Source: Streptococcus saliviloxodontae
GTDB lineage: Bacteria > Bacillota > Bacilli > Lactobacillales > Streptococcaceae
Direction: 5' to 3'
DNA: 53,630 nucleotides
Assembly (NCBI RefSeq): GCF_016908655.1
Contig: NZ_JAFBEI010000011.1
Coordinates: 1 to 53,630 of the forward strand
The notes beneath the pieces are model-generated. The model was given only the letters and a program-made list of their open reading frames with translations, did not search any database and was not told where the DNA came from. Below are positions 25,575-36,968 of the stretch, in pieces. Position 1 is the stretch's first letter. The number at the start of each line of letters is the position of its first letter. Both the position numbers and the translations under genes were made by a program.

Positions 25575-26309
25575 TTACAAAACAATTTGATTATAACTTG
25601 TGTTAAAGGCTTTTGTGATATCTTCTGACGCTTGATCAAAATCAATTTCAGATTCAAAGGTTCCTTTAACAATCGTCCGTTGAGTTGCTTCAGCATCTGT
25701 ACAAGTCACCAAGGTCACCTCTTTTTGACCAGGTGTGTCATCGATAACGGCAACAGCTGTCGGTTCAACAATCTCAACACTCGAAATGACATAGGTATAA
25801 ATCTTATTTTTATCTGTCAAATAAATCTTCATCCCTGTCTTAGCACGATCCAGTGGTGAAAAGAGCATTGATGATGAACCCGTCAAACCAAAAACATGAT
25901 GGCTAGCAAGAGCGTAGTTATTTTCGCCACCCATAACTTGCCCTTCTTTCATTGTCCCTGCGCCATAGGTCAACTCTGTATTTCCTAAACCTTTAAAGAT
26001 AGGGAGATTGATCCCAACATCAGGAATAGCAATACCTCCCACAACTGGTAGCTGTTGGGCGTCCATTTGAGCAGACAGGACTGATTCCGTTGAAATAGAC
26101 TTCACTTCATCAAAATTATAAGAAACATCTGCTGACTGATTCTTAGCAATCGTCTTCTTAGAAACATGGGAAACTTGATACTTATTTGTATTCCATGAGA
26201 TTAAGGTATTTCGGATAGATTTGTTAAAGACCAAAGCTAAGCCAACTAAGATCAGTAGTACAAAAATACTTGTTCTAATAATATGACCAATTTTATTTGA
26301 TTTTTTCAT
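25575..26309 (-). CDS. srtA: Sortase A
   Basis: Membrane-anchored transpeptidase that links LPXTG proteins to peptidoglycan. An N-terminal transmembrane helix is at about residues 10-30. Catalytic His is in ALASHH near 138, Cys in TLVTCTD near 203 and Arg in ATQRTIVKG near 212. 244 aa, class A. It starts 15 bp after the gyrA stop, so it is cotranscribed with gyrA, as usual in streptococci. The M26 protease in this window is a likely substrate. Confidence 0.97.
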   Translation of the reverse strand: MKKSNKIGHIIRTSIFVLLILVGLALVFNKSIRNTLISWNTNKYQVSHVSKKTIAKNQSADVSYNFDEVKSISTESVLSAQMDAQQLPVVGGIAIPDVGINLPIFKGLGNTELTYGAGTMKEGQVMGGENNYALASHHVFGLTGSSSMLFSPLDRAKTGMKIYLTDKNKIYTYVISSVEIVEPTAVAVIDDTPGQKEVTLVTCTDAEATQRTIVKGTFESEIDFDQASEDITKAFNTSYNQIVL

Positions 26310-26324
26310 TTTTCTAAAAAGAAC

Positions 26325-28793
26325 CTATTCATTGGATGTTTCAGATGCCTGGTTCTCGTCAATTCCATCTGATTCATTTTCGATTAGTGTAAAGGTCACA
26401 ATTTTCGCCTCATCATCAAGACGCATCACCTTCACCCCTTGCGTTGCACGACCTGTTTGAGAAATGTTGGCAACGTCTGTTCGAATAATAACACCCGTAT
26501 CAGTAATAACCATGATATCTTCGTCGCCTGATACAGTAACTAAACCAGCTAAATTTCCATTTTTAGAAGTGATATTAGCTGTTTTGATACCTTTACCGCC
26601 ACGACCTTTTGTTGGGTATTCCGTAGCCGGTGTTTTCTTACCATAACCTTTCTCAGTCAGAATGAGAACTTCTTGGTCGTCTGAAATAGCTGATGCTCCG
26701 ATAACCTCATCACCCTCACGAAGTGTAAGGCCTTTTACGCCGGTCGCGATACGGCTCATACTACGAACAACCGTCTCATTGAAACGCACGCTGTAGCCGT
26801 ATTTAGTACCGATAATAATATCCTGCTCTCCTGAGGTAAGGATGACATTAATCAATTCGTCGCCCTCTTTCAGATTAACTGCTCTCAAACCGTTTTGGCG
26901 AATATTTTTAAACTCCGAGTCTCTTGTACGTTTGACAATCCCTTGACGTGTCACGAAGAAGAGATAAGACTCCTGCTCCTCTTGTGAATTGCCACTAATG
27001 ATTGTTTGGATGGTTTCGCCTTCATCTAGTTTCAATAGATTAACCACAGGTAATCCCTTGGCAGTTCTACCATATTCAGGAATTTCATAGCCTTTCAAAC
27101 GATAAACACGGCCTTTATTAGTCATGAAGTAGATTGGGTCATGAGTGCTTGTTGAAATCAACTCACGAACAAAGTCATCGTCATTGACACCAGTACCTTG
27201 TACCCCGCGTCCGCCACGTTTTTGGGCTCTAAATTCATCTTGAGCCAAACGCTTAATATAGCCCTTGTTAGAAAGTGTGATAACCACATTTTCTTCCTCA
27301 ATCAAGTCTTCATCTTCAAGAGAAAGAACTTCACCAACCATAAGTTCTGTACGACGAGGATCGTTGTATTTACGTTTGATCTCATCAAGTTCTTCTTTGA
27401 TAATCGCTACCACACGCTCTGGTTTAGCTAAAATATCAGCCAAATCTGCAATCAATTTAAGCAAGTCATCATACTCTGCTTGAATTTTATCGCGTTCCAA
27501 ACCTGTCAAGCGACGAAGACGCATATCAAGGATAGCTTGACTTTGACGCTCTGATAGGTCAAAGCGTGACATCAATTCAGCCTGCGCTTCTGCATCTGTC
27601 TGACTACCACGGATAATCGCGATCACTTCATCCAAATGATCAAGTGCAATTAACAAGCCCTCCAAAATATGAGCGCGTGCTTCAGCTTTTTCTTTGTCAA
27701 AACGTGTACGACGGACGATAACTTCTTTTTGGTGAGCAATATAATTATCTAAAATTTGACGTAAGGATAGGATTTTAGGCACACCATTTTCAATAGCCAA
27801 CATATTGAAACCAAAGTTAGTCTGTAAACTAGTCATTTTGAAAAGGTTATTTAAAATGACATTAGCTGAAGCATCACGACGTACTTCGATAACAAAACGG
27901 ACACCTTCACGACTAGATTCATCACGAACAGCTGTGATACCTTCGATACGTTTTTCTTGGGCTAAACGAACAATATGTTCATGTACCTTGGTCTTATTGA
28001 CCATGTAAGGGAATTCCGTCACCACAATACGTTCACGACCAGATTTGGTCATCTCAATCTCTGTACGGGCACGCAGAACGATTGATCCTTTACCGGTATC
28101 GTAAGCTCTATGAATACCTGATTTTCCCATAACCAGAGCCCCTGTTGGGAAATCTGGACCAGGCAGAACCTCCATCAAATCACGTGTAGTGACATCTGGA
28201 TTTTCCATGACCAATTTGACAGCATCGATCGTTTCACCAAGATTATGTGGAGGGATATTGGTCGCCATACCAACCGCAATACCAGTTGCACCATTCACCA
28301 AGAGATTAGGAAAACGTGCTGGTAAAACCAAAGGCTCGCGTTCGCTACCATCATAGTTATCTTGAAAATCAACGGTGTTTTTATTGATATCACGAAGCAT
28401 TTCAAGCGCAATTTTACTCATCCGAGCTTCAGTATAACGCTGAGCCGCTGCTCCGTCTCCATCCATAGATCCAAAGTTACCATGACCATCAACTAGCATG
28501 TGACGGTATGACCACCATTGTGCCATACGAACCATCGCTTCGTAAATTGATGAGTCACCATGAGGGTGATATTTACCCATGACATCCCCAGTGATACGGG
28601 CTGATTTTTTATGAGGCTTGTCTGGAGTCACACCTAATTCGTTCATTCCGTAGAGGATACGTCTATGAACCGGCTTCAAGCCATCTCGTACATCTGGAAG
28701 AGCACGAGCTACGATAACACTCATAGCATAATCGATGAAACTTGTCTTCATCTCACTAGTCAGATTAACGTCTACTAAATTTTTATCTTCCAT
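26325..28793 (-). CDS. gyrA: DNA gyrase subunit A
   Basis: 822-aa breakage-reunion subunit. The active-site tyrosine is in RYTEARM near residue 118, and the C-terminal beta-pinwheel carries the GyrA box (QKRGGRG, about residue 522). The quinolone-resistance region is wild type: Ser 81 and Glu 85 in GDSSIYEAM. Promoter: minus-strand TGC-TATAAT at 28828-28836. The divergent neighbour is ldh. Head of the gyrA-srtA-VOC operon. Confidence 0.98.
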   Translation of the reverse strand: MEDKNLVDVNLTSEMKTSFIDYAMSVIVARALPDVRDGLKPVHRRILYGMNELGVTPDKPHKKSARITGDVMGKYHPHGDSSIYEAMVRMAQWWSYRHMLVDGHGNFGSMDGDGAAAQRYTEARMSKIALEMLRDINKNTVDFQDNYDGSEREPLVLPARFPNLLVNGATGIAVGMATNIPPHNLGETIDAVKLVMENPDVTTRDLMEVLPGPDFPTGALVMGKSGIHRAYDTGKGSIVLRARTEIEMTKSGRERIVVTEFPYMVNKTKVHEHIVRLAQEKRIEGITAVRDESSREGVRFVIEVRRDASANVILNNLFKMTSLQTNFGFNMLAIENGVPKILSLRQILDNYIAHQKEVIVRRTRFDKEKAEARAHILEGLLIALDHLDEVIAIIRGSQTDAEAQAELMSRFDLSERQSQAILDMRLRRLTGLERDKIQAEYDDLLKLIADLADILAKPERVVAIIKEELDEIKRKYNDPRRTELMVGEVLSLEDEDLIEEENVVITLSNKGYIKRLAQDEFRAQKRGGRGVQGTGVNDDDFVRELISTSTHDPIYFMTNKGRVYRLKGYEIPEYGRTAKGLPVVNLLKLDEGETIQTIISGNSQEEQESYLFFVTRQGIVKRTRDSEFKNIRQNGLRAVNLKEGDELINVILTSGEQDIIIGTKYGYSVRFNETVVRSMSRIATGVKGLTLREGDEVIGASAISDDQEVLILTEKGYGKKTPATEYPTKGRGGKGIKTANITSKNGNLAGLVTVSGDEDIMVITDTGVIIRTDVANISQTGRATQGVKVMRLDDEAKIVTFTLIENESDGIDENQASETSNE

Positions 28794-28827
28794 TTTTTTC
28801 TCTTTCTAATCGAAGTTCAACATTTAC

Positions 28828-28836
28828 ATTATAGCA
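28828..28836 (-). promoter_or_regulatory. Extended -10 promoter of gyrA
   Basis: TGC-TATAAT on the minus strand, 35 nt before the start; a weak GTGAAA lies 17 nt upstream. Confidence 0.65.
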
Positions 28837-28875
28837 TATCTTGTCTATTTTTTCACTATTTTACACAGTTTCTTA

Positions 28876-28904
28876 GTGACAAGTGTAACAAAACGTGCTA
28901 AAAT
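28876..28904 (+). promoter_or_regulatory. Promoter of ldh
   Basis: GTGACA (28876-28881), 17-nt spacer, TGC-TAAAAT (28899-28904). AAGGAG stands before ATG 28953. The strong signals fit a highly expressed glycolytic gene. Confidence 0.7.
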
Positions 28905-28922
28905 AAGAATCGTATGGGCTAG

Positions 28923-29942
<1,020 letters not shown>

Positions 29943-29970
29943 TTTAGTTACTGAAGTTTATTACAGATAA

Positions 29971-30005
29971 AAGAACTCCTAGTCTAGAGACTGGGAGTTC
30001 TTTTT
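29971..30005 (+). terminator. Terminator of ldh
   Basis: AAGAACTCCTAGTCT and AGACTGGGAGTTCTT pair around a two-base loop, one G.U, then TTTT. Confidence 0.92.
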
Positions 30006-30100
30006 GGTTCGCTACTACTTTTGGTACAGGCCTGATGCCTCTATGAAATTAATAACAAAAATATCAATCCGCCACTACCTCCGCTTGTTAGGACAAAAAG

Positions 30101-30130
30101 AAAAAGGTAAGACTTTTGTCTAACCTTTTT
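30101..30130 (-). terminator. Terminator of nox
   Basis: On the minus strand AAAAAGGTTAGAC pairs with GTCTTACCTTTTT with one mismatch, and a further T-run follows. Confidence 0.8.
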
Positions 30131-30143
30131 ACTATCTAATATC

Positions 30144-31517
30144 CTATTCAGCTGCGATTGCTGCTTTAGCGATGTAGCTAAGTGGTTGATTGAAGTGTGG
30201 CAAGAAGAACAAGTCGAGCAATGCCAAACGATCAATCGTCACTTTTTCTTGAATAGCCAGTGAGAACATGTGGATACCCATTGAGATATCTTCACGAGCT
30301 GCCATTTGCGCTCCTAAAACAACGCGTGTATCTTTATCGTAAACAATTTTAAGGGCGACATCAAAGTTACCGTGCTCCATGAAGCCTGCTTTTTGTTGAT
30401 CAGTAATTTCAGTTGTTGCTGCATTGAAACCAAAGCGTTTTGCTTTTTCTTCAGTTAAACCAGTCGATACCATGTTAAGACCGAAGATTGAAATACCGTT
30501 TGAACCTTGAACGCCGAGTGATTCCACTGGATTACCTGCTGCATTGTGTCCTGCGACCATACCTGAACGAAGGGCATTTGACGCAAGAGCAATGTAGTTA
30601 ACATCTTGAATTGAGTTGTCATAAACAGTCGCACAGTCACCGATTGCATAAACATCTTTGATTGATGTTTCTTGTTGTTTGTTAACAAGGAAGGCACCGT
30701 TGCGGAAAGTTTCCAATTGACCATTTCCAAGACCAGTATTTGGACGGAAACCAACAGCCAAGATAACCATATCGACATCACGTGTTGCTTTGTCAGTCAC
30801 GATACGTTCAACTTTACCATCACCCTCGATGGCTTTAACAGTTTCACCAAATGCCAACTCAATACCGTTATCTTCCAAGTTTTGACGCATCATATCTGAA
30901 AGGTCACGATCGTAGTAACCAGCCAAACATGTGTCAACAACATCGATAAGTGTTACTTTTTTGTTCAAGCGTTTGAAGGCTTCTGCAAGCTCAACACCGA
31001 TATAACCAGCACCGACAACAGCGATACGTTCAAGATTTTGTGTTTTATCTTGTAATTTTTCAATCACTTGCTCAGCATTTTGGAACAGTTTAACAAATTG
31101 AAGATTATCAAGAGTTGCTTCGAATTCACGACTACCCTCTTTAATAGCTGCACCTTCGATTGGAGGTAGGATTGGTGTTGATCCTGTCGCCAAGATAAGC
31201 TTTTCATAAGATTCTACATGTTCTTTGCCATCAACAAGTGCAGTAACAGTTTTTGCATCGTAATCGATAGCAGTTACTGGCGAGTTCATGTAAACTTTAG
31301 CACCTTTAGACTCAAGTAATTCTTTGTTAGCATAGAAAAGACCATCAGAGCCTGAGATCTGTTTTCCAATCCAAAGAGCCATTCCACATCCCAAGAAAGA
31401 GATATTTGAGTTTTGGTCAAAAACAACTACTTCGTTTTCTGAACCATAGTTATCAAGGATAGTATTAACACTTGATGTACCTGCGTGGTTTGCACCAACA
31501 ACAACGATTTTAGACAT
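30144..31517 (-). CDS. nox: Water-forming NADH oxidase
   Basis: FAD enzyme that reduces oxygen to water with NADH, giving oxygen tolerance and NAD regeneration. FAD motif VVGANHAG near residue 7, redox-active Cys in FLGCGMALW near residue 44, second Rossmann motif [14 protein letters not shown] near 158, and FAD-binding AIGDCA near 280. ATG 31517 with GGAAT upstream gives 457 aa, the family length. It is convergent with ldh and competes with it for NADH. Confidence 0.95.
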   Translation of the reverse strand: MSKIVVVGANHAGTSSVNTILDNYGSENEVVVFDQNSNISFLGCGMALWIGKQISGSDGLFYANKELLESKGAKVYMNSPVTAIDYDAKTVTALVDGKEHVESYEKLILATGSTPILPPIEGAAIKEGSREFEATLDNLQFVKLFQNAEQVIEKLQDKTQNLERIAVVGAGYIGVELAEAFKRLNKKVTLIDVVDTCLAGYYDRDLSDMMRQNLEDNGIELAFGETVKAIEGDGKVERIVTDKATRDVDMVILAVGFRPNTGLGNGQLETFRNGAFLVNKQQETSIKDVYAIGDCATVYDNSIQDVNYIALASNALRSGMVAGHNAAGNPVESLGVQGSNGISIFGLNMVSTGLTEEKAKRFGFNAATTEITDQQKAGFMEHGNFDVALKIVYDKDTRVVLGAQMAAREDISMGIHMFSLAIQEKVTIDRLALLDLFFLPHFNQPLSYIAKAAIAAE

Positions 31518-31550
31518 AGTTATTCCAACTTTCAAATTTATTACCTCTCC

Positions 31551-31579
31551 ATTATACCACAATGTAAAAACGCTTACAA
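31551..31579 (-). promoter_or_regulatory. Promoter of nox
   Basis: TTGTAA (31574-31579), 17-nt spacer, TGG-TATAAT (31551-31556) on the minus strand. Confidence 0.75.
31563..31578. promoter_or_regulatory. Palindromic operator-like site in the nox promoter
   Basis: TGTAAGCG-TTTTTACA on the minus strand has 5-bp arms TGTAA/TTACA and fits a cre site at 13 of 14 positions. It is also spaced like a degenerate Rex box. It covers the -35 and spacer, a repression position. Which regulator binds cannot be decided here. Confidence 0.45.
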
Positions 31580-31665
31580 CAATTACGACTTATATTTGAA
31601 AAGTTTTCATTACGCTATCAATTGCAGTGCATCAGACTTACAGAAAATTTTTCATTAAGAATAAT

Positions 31666-31694
31666 AAAAAGAGAATCGTATTGATTCTCTTTTT
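31666..31694 (-). terminator. Terminator of the downstream glucosyltransferase gene
   Basis: AAAAAGAGAATC and GATTCTCTTTTT pair perfectly around five bases; symmetric, so it could work on both strands. Confidence 0.9.
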
Positions 31695-31736
31695 ATAGTT
31701 ATCAGTCAATTCTCGATAGTCGATAAATAACCAGGT

Positions 31737-34700
31737 TTAGCGGATAACACCGACACCGTTTGAATTGAAGTAAACACGCTTACCATTATAAATTTTCGTT
31801 GTATTGGTAGCCATACGTCCCCAGTTACCATCGAAATAACGGAGTGTGCCATCGCTTTCGACGATAAACTCATCTTTAGCTTGTGTGCCATCAGCGTGGA
31901 AGTATTGTTTAACATTATTGATAGTTTGGTAACCAGTAACTGCTACTCCAGTACTATTGAAATAGTACCATTTTCCAGTTTCTGCATTCTGAACGTATTT
32001 GTTTTTAGCAAGTTGTCCCCAGTTTGCATCGTAGTAACGGATTTTACCATCTGTTCCTGTTACAAACTCATCTTTAGCTTGTGTACCATCAGCATAGAAG
32101 TACAATGTCACACCGTTGATAACTTGTGTTCCTGTTACAGCTTTACCGTTAGTATCAAAGTAATACCATTTTTTAGTATCGTTATTTTGGATGAAACGAT
32201 TCTTAACGGCACTACCGTTAGTGTAGTAGTAAGTTGCTCCATCTACAGTTACGAAACCACTCTTAACAAGAGAGCCAACACCTTTAGAGTTAAATGTGTA
32301 TTTATTTCCATTTTCGTCAGTTAGTGTTGTGTTAACAGCCATTTCGCCTGATTTAGCGTCAAAGTAGTAAGTTGCACCGTTGATTGTGACAAATTGTCCT
32401 TTAACTTGTGTGCCATCTTCGTTGAAATAGAGAGTTTGGTCGTTGATAGTTTGAAGACCTGTTACTGCTTTGCCGTTAGTATCGAAGTAATACCAGTTGC
32501 CTGAAGCATCTGATGCAAATGAGCCTTTCACTGCTGCTCCTGAATCTGCTTGGAAGTAATATGTTGCACCATCAACCACAAGGAATTGTCCTTTAACTTG
32601 TGTGCCATCTTCGTTGAAGTAGAGCAACTGGCTATCAATTGTTTGAAGACCTGTTACTGCTGCTCCGTCAGCACCGAAGTACAACCAGTTGTGGTTTTCA
32701 TCTTCGTTGAAGCGGTTGATATACATTTCACCTGAATCCACATCGAAGCTGTAGTGTTTACCATTGATTGTTGCAGGACCTGACTTGATTTGAGTACCGT
32801 CTTCGTTGAAGTAGAGGTGTTGACCGTTAATTGTTTGGAATCCAGTTACAGCTACCCCTTCTTCATTGAGGTAATACCAGTTACCTTTTGAATCTGTAGC
32901 AAAACGACCTGAAACAAGGTTTCCTGATTCTTTGTCAAAGTAGCGAATTAGGCCATCTTTACCAGCTACAGCATCACCTTTAACTTGGTAACCTTCAGCA
33001 GTGAAGTATTGAACGTTGCCGTCAATAGTTGTAAGACCTGTTGCCATAACGCCATTTGAGAAGTAACGCCATTTGTCTTCGAAAAGGGTGTATCCTGATG
33101 ATGTGTATTGTTTACCTGTCTTATCAAAGTAGTAAGCATTTCCTTCTTCGTCAGTGTAAACACCATCACGAAGTGCTTTGCCGTTTTCAGCGAAGTAGTA
33201 AACAGTGTTATCAATAGTTTGGAGACCTGTTACCATGTAACCTTCACCATCGAAGTAGTAAAGATCACCTTCATCTGTAACGAATGCATTGTGTGCTACT
33301 GCTCCACTCAATGTTGTGTATTTGTATCCTGTTCCATCATAACTGAAGCCGATTTCGCTTGATTTACCAGACAATTGATCTGGAAGGTAAGCTTTGTCTG
33401 CTGATGTTGAGAAGTATGATCCAGCACCATCGCTAAGAACATAACCTGCACCACGTCCAAGGATGTTAGTTCCGTTGAAGTATTTAGCAGACCATTCTTT
33501 AATCAATTCGCTAGCATCAATTGTTTCACCAGTTGAAACCATGATTTCTTGGAAGATTGCTGGGTATTTCTCTTGCAACATCGCAAGGAATTCACCACCA
33601 TATTTAGCTTGGAAGTCAGTTCCAGATGACTTGCTGTTTGCAACATAGCGAGTGTTGTTGATTTCTGCACCTGGAGTTGTTACACCGTAGCTGTTTACAC
33701 GTGTTGCTGTAACAACTTCTTTTCCTGGCAATTGATAGATTTGGTCCGGAACCCAGTCAGCGATAACTTGGATACCAACAGAGTGAAGAGCTTTAAGGGC
33801 ATTTTGAAGATCTTCTGATGAACCGTATTTGTTGTTCTTACTCATAGCCAAATCGTAACGGTCTGTGAAGGCGTAACCATTTTGGATGATTGAATCCAAG
33901 AAAGTACCATCAGTCGCAGATACGAATTGAGGTGCCAATTCAAATGATGTGATTCCCCACTCTTTGAAGAGGTCAACATTTTGAGCAATCACTTTATTTG
34001 TGTATTGTGACTCATCTTTAACGAAATCTTGGAAGTTAGAGAAGCCTTCGTAGATCAATTGTGAATCGTAAGCTTCTGTTGTAACGTTAGTCTTGCTACC
34101 TTCTGGTTTTTCTTCTGTTGAAGCTGCGACACGGATATCTTGAGTATCTGTTGCACCAACTGGTACCCATACTGCTACGAAACCATTCATATCTACAGTT
34201 TCATAACCGTGAATATCATTTGCGCCAAATGTCAAGACACCATTAGCATCAGTATATTTAACATATGAAGCTGCTTCTTCATCGCTAGCGAATGTTTTAA
34301 TTCCATCAACAGTACCAAGAATCAATGGACGGTATGCTTGGTTTGCGTGGATTTGACCCATTTCAACACGAAGACTTGCTGACTCGTGAAGTGATAATTT
34401 AGGGTTGTTTGATACGATTGTCACCATACCTGATGTACGGCTGTATTCTGAACCTTCTGTGTCATCAGCAGTCATGATGTCTTTACCATAACGAACAGAT
34501 GTCAATACCTCTGTTGAAGCATAAAGATCAGATGGGTTAGCTGCTGCATAAGCTGCAATTGATGAATCACCTGCTAACCAGTTACTACGCATTGCTTGAC
34601 CACCAGATACATATTTGTAACGGTTTTTCATGAGTGTTGTGATGGCATCATAGTATGGAGATTTAGTTTCCATGTACTGACCGTTATCAGTATAGAGGTC

Positions 34701-36683
34701 ACCATAGTACACACGAGTGATTGATTCCATGTTTGAAAGCATGATAGCATAAGCTGCTGGAATGTTGTAAAGTGTGTATTTCTTCTCAACACTGTTCATG
34801 TCTTCGTTATAGATCTTGAAGGCTTGTTCAAGTTCTTCCAAGGTAAATGTGTAACCGTCTGTTTCAGGGTTGATTTGCTCTTGGATGATTTTAGCGATGA
34901 AATCTTGCACTTGGTTATCGTGGGCACGGATGAAGACATATGTTGGATCAACATCACCGTACTCAGTGTTTAATTTACCTACTGTAGAGTAGAGTGTATT
35001 TCCTTCAGCATCTTTAGCTACAGTACCGTCTGAGTTGATTTGCTCAGTCTTGATTTCTTCGTTTGTTTCGTTGAAAGTGTTGTTGTAGATTGGGCTAACT
35101 GCTACAGTACGCTCTGATTTTGGTTTAGTCAATGAGTAAAGCAAGGCAAGACGTGTTTTATTCTCCATTGCAAGACCAGCACCATTATTTTGAGCGTTGT
35201 AGTGGTTATCATTGTAACCCCATGCTTCAAGAATTGAGATGTGGGCAAGTGCTTTTGCTTCACTTTCGTTCACACCATAAACCTCTTCGAGGAATTTAGT
35301 GTAAAGTTGAAGCATATCAGCATCCACGTTATCTACCGCGTCAACACGGATACCGTCAAAGTTAGCTTGATCGTCACCTTTAACGATTGTACCCCAGTTC
35401 ATGAGGTAGTATAGTTGGTTAAGTTGCTCTGCTTGAACAACTGGGTTAGATGTATCAACGTCATTGGCAAGCAAGAAGTCATAGCCACTGATATCTGTTG
35501 GATCAGATGCTTTATCTAGGACTGCAGGGTTGATTGTACCAGTTTGGTTAGCTACTGTACGGTTAAGTAAACGGTAAGCTGAGTTTGCCCAGGCAGTATT
35601 ATCATTGTTTACATAAAGAAGTGCTCCACCTTGTAAGTGGTCTTTATTTTTGATTTCTGATGTGATATTCCATTGATCTTGAGTTGTTACAAATGAGTTA
35701 ATCACATTACGTAGCCATTCTGTGCTTTGACGAGCGACGATTTCTTGCTCGATTTTCACTTGAATAGCTTGAACAGCTGCAGTCAAGCTAACTGTTTTTG
35801 ATTCACCTGTGTAAGTTGTTGTATCAGTAATACCCAACTCTTTGTTCATGTAGTTAACATAGTTAGCTTGAGTTGTTGTGTCAGGCCACCATGCCATCAA
35901 GATAGGACGGAAATCGCTGTCTGTTGAAGCAACCCATTCTTTACCATCTTTCAAAATTGATGTTGGACGGTACCAGCTGTCAGCTGTCAAGTAGTTATCA
36001 ACTACTTCAAAGCTACTTGCTGTTGCATCGTAAGCTCTATTATTTTCAGTATAAGCAGTTTTGTTTGTGCTATCTGAAAGTTTGATAGTGCTTGCAGTGT
36101 CAGTGATGAGGGCACCTGTTTTTGAATCAAAGTGCAGAGTAACATCGCCAACTGTCACGGTCAAATTCTTAACAACTTGACCAAGTTCATCATAGTAATA
36201 GTATGAACCATCTACGAGTTTAACATTTGAAAGACTTGCGATTGCTGATGCTGTATCAGTAATTGTAGCAGTTTCTTCTTTAGCCACTGTAGTCGCTTCG
36301 GTTGCAGTCGTTGTTACTGTTTCTTCTGCTTCAGTTGTTGCTGATGTTTCAGAGACAGTTGTTGTGTTAGCTTCTGACGTAGCAGCCTCAGATGTTGCAA
36401 CTTCTGAGGTAGTAGCTTCAGAGGTCGTTGCTTGGCTTGTTTCTGAAACGGTAGCTTCAGCAGCTACTGTTGTTTCAGCAGTAGTTACTTCGCTCGTTTG
36501 AGCTGAACTTTCAGCGACTTCAGTTGTTGTTGAAGTTGTTGCCGGTTCTGTCGTAGGGCTAACTTGCTCATCAGCTGATGCTGAGCTGATGAAACCTGAA
36601 GATAGGACAGCTGCTGTTGTAACGGCAACTGTTACCCATCTTTTCTTAACTTTGCGCATTTTAAAATGAATCTTGTTCTCCAT
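31737..36683 (-). CDS. Glucosyltransferase (GH70 glucansucrase), GtfJ-like with NQV motif
   Basis: Secreted enzyme that polymerises glucose from sucrose. A signal peptide ends near residue 38, a Thr/Ser/Glu-rich variable region covers 40-165, the catalytic core about 190-1060 and the YG-type glucan-binding repeats about 1090-1648. Catalytic residues: nucleophile Asp 448 (RVDAVDNVD), acid/base Glu 486 (ILEAWG), transition-state stabiliser Asp 589 (RAHD), with the permuted motif I (ADWVPDQIY) after them. The triplet after Asp 589 is NQV instead of the usual SEV. The surrounding sequence resembles S. salivarius GtfJ, which makes insoluble alpha-1,3 glucan; this is from memory. It has its own promoter, in tandem with the next gene. 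Confidence 0.95.
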   Translation of the reverse strand: MENKIHFKMRKVKKRWVTVAVTTAAVLSSGFISSASADEQVSPTTEPATTSTTTEVAESSAQTSEVTTAETTVAAEATVSETSQATTSEATTSEVATSEAATSEANTTTVSETSATTEAEETVTTTATEATTVAKEETATITDTASAIASLSNVKLVDGSYYYYDELGQVVKNLTVTVGDVTLHFDSKTGALITDTASTIKLSDSTNKTAYTENNRAYDATASSFEVVDNYLTADSWYRPTSILKDGKEWVASTDSDFRPILMAWWPDTTTQANYVNYMNKELGITDTTTYTGESKTVSLTAAVQAIQVKIEQEIVARQSTEWLRNVINSFVTTQDQWNITSEIKNKDHLQGGALLYVNNDNTAWANSAYRLLNRTVANQTGTINPAVLDKASDPTDISGYDFLLANDVDTSNPVVQAEQLNQLYYLMNWGTIVKGDDQANFDGIRVDAVDNVDADMLQLYTKFLEEVYGVNESEAKALAHISILEAWGYNDNHYNAQNNGAGLAMENKTRLALLYSLTKPKSERTVAVSPIYNNTFNETNEEIKTEQINSDGTVAKDAEGNTLYSTVGKLNTEYGDVDPTYVFIRAHDNQVQDFIAKIIQEQINPETDGYTFTLEELEQAFKIYNEDMNSVEKKYTLYNIPAAYAIMLSNMESITRVYYGDLYTDNGQYMETKSPYYDAITTLMKNRYKYVSGGQAMRSNWLAGDSSIAAYAAANPSDLYASTEVLTSVRYGKDIMTADDTEGSEYSRTSGMVTIVSNNPKLSLHESASLRVEMGQIHANQAYRPLILGTVDGIKTFASDEEAASYVKYTDANGVLTFGANDIHGYETVDMNGFVAVWVPVGATDTQDIRVAASTEEKPEGSKTNVTTEAYDSQLIYEGFSNFQDFVKDESQYTNKVIAQNVDLFKEWGITSFELAPQFVSATDGTFLDSIIQNGYAFTDRYDLAMSKNNKYGSSEDLQNALKALHSVGIQVIADWVPDQIYQLPGKEVVTATRVNSYGVTTPGAEINNTRYVANSKSSGTDFQAKYGGEFLAMLQEKYPAIFQEIMVSTGETIDASELIKEWSAKYFNGTNILGRGAGYVLSDGAGSYFSTSADKAYLPDQLSGKSSEIGFSYDGTGYKYTTLSGAVAHNAFVTDEGDLYYFDGEGYMVTGLQTIDNTVYYFAENGKALRDGVYTDEEGNAYYFDKTGKQYTSSGYTLFEDKWRYFSNGVMATGLTTIDGNVQYFTAEGYQVKGDAVAGKDGLIRYFDKESGNLVSGRFATDSKGNWYYLNEEGVAVTGFQTINGQHLYFNEDGTQIKSGPATINGKHYSFDVDSGEMYINRFNEDENHNWLYFGADGAAVTGLQTIDSQLLYFNEDGTQVKGQFLVVDGATYYFQADSGAAVKGSFASDASGNWYYFDTNGKAVTGLQTINDQTLYFNEDGTQVKGQFVTINGATYYFDAKSGEMAVNTTLTDENGNKYTFNSKGVGSLVKSGFVTVDGATYYYTNGSAVKNRFIQNNDTKKWYYFDTNGKAVTGTQVINGVTLYFYADGTQAKDEFVTGTDGKIRYYDANWGQLAKNKYVQNAETGKWYYFNSTGVAVTGYQTINNVKQYFHADGTQAKDEFIVESDGTLRYFDGNWGRMATNTTKIYNGKRVYFNSNGVGVIR

Positions 36684-36716
36684 TTTTAATCCCTCTCTTA
36701 AATAAATGTTCGCACT

Positions 36717-36746
36717 ATTATAACTCTTTCATCCTATAAAAATCAA
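36717..36746 (-). promoter_or_regulatory. Promoter of the downstream gtf
   Basis: TTGATT (36741-36746), 18-nt spacer, TATAAT (36717-36722) on the minus strand; GAGAGGG precedes the start codon. The rest of the 285-bp gap between the two gtf genes is AT-rich without a further clear element. Confidence 0.7.
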
Positions 36747-36928
36747 GTAGTTACAAAAATTAATTTTTTTATAATCGAATAAAGTATTTGTCCGTTCGAC
36801 TATCGATGCTATTTTTATAGTTAATAATACAAAACTCTGTCTAAAATAACTTTTTTGCGTATTTGCAAAGTCTTTTATATACTAAGTTCCGATAGGTCCT
36901 CTATAGAACAGCCGATCGACTTTGCATT

Positions 36929-36958
36929 AAAATGAAAGACAATTACTCAATCATTTTA
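36929..36958 (-). terminator. Weak hairpin after the upstream gtf
   Basis: AAAATGA and TCATTTT pair around a 15-nt loop, 10 bp beyond the stop codon. A 7-bp AU-rich stem is a poor terminator, so some read-through into the second gtf is possible. Confidence 0.4.
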
Positions 36959-36968
36959 TAAGCAAGTC

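Noticed and set aside
26325..28793. Quinolone-resistance substitution in gyrA
   Set aside because: Ser 81 and Glu 85 are wild type.
28861..28888. TTACAC..GTGTAA inverted repeat in the gyrA-ldh gap
   Set aside because: 6-bp arms 16 bp apart, with no match to a known operator; too weak to report as a site.
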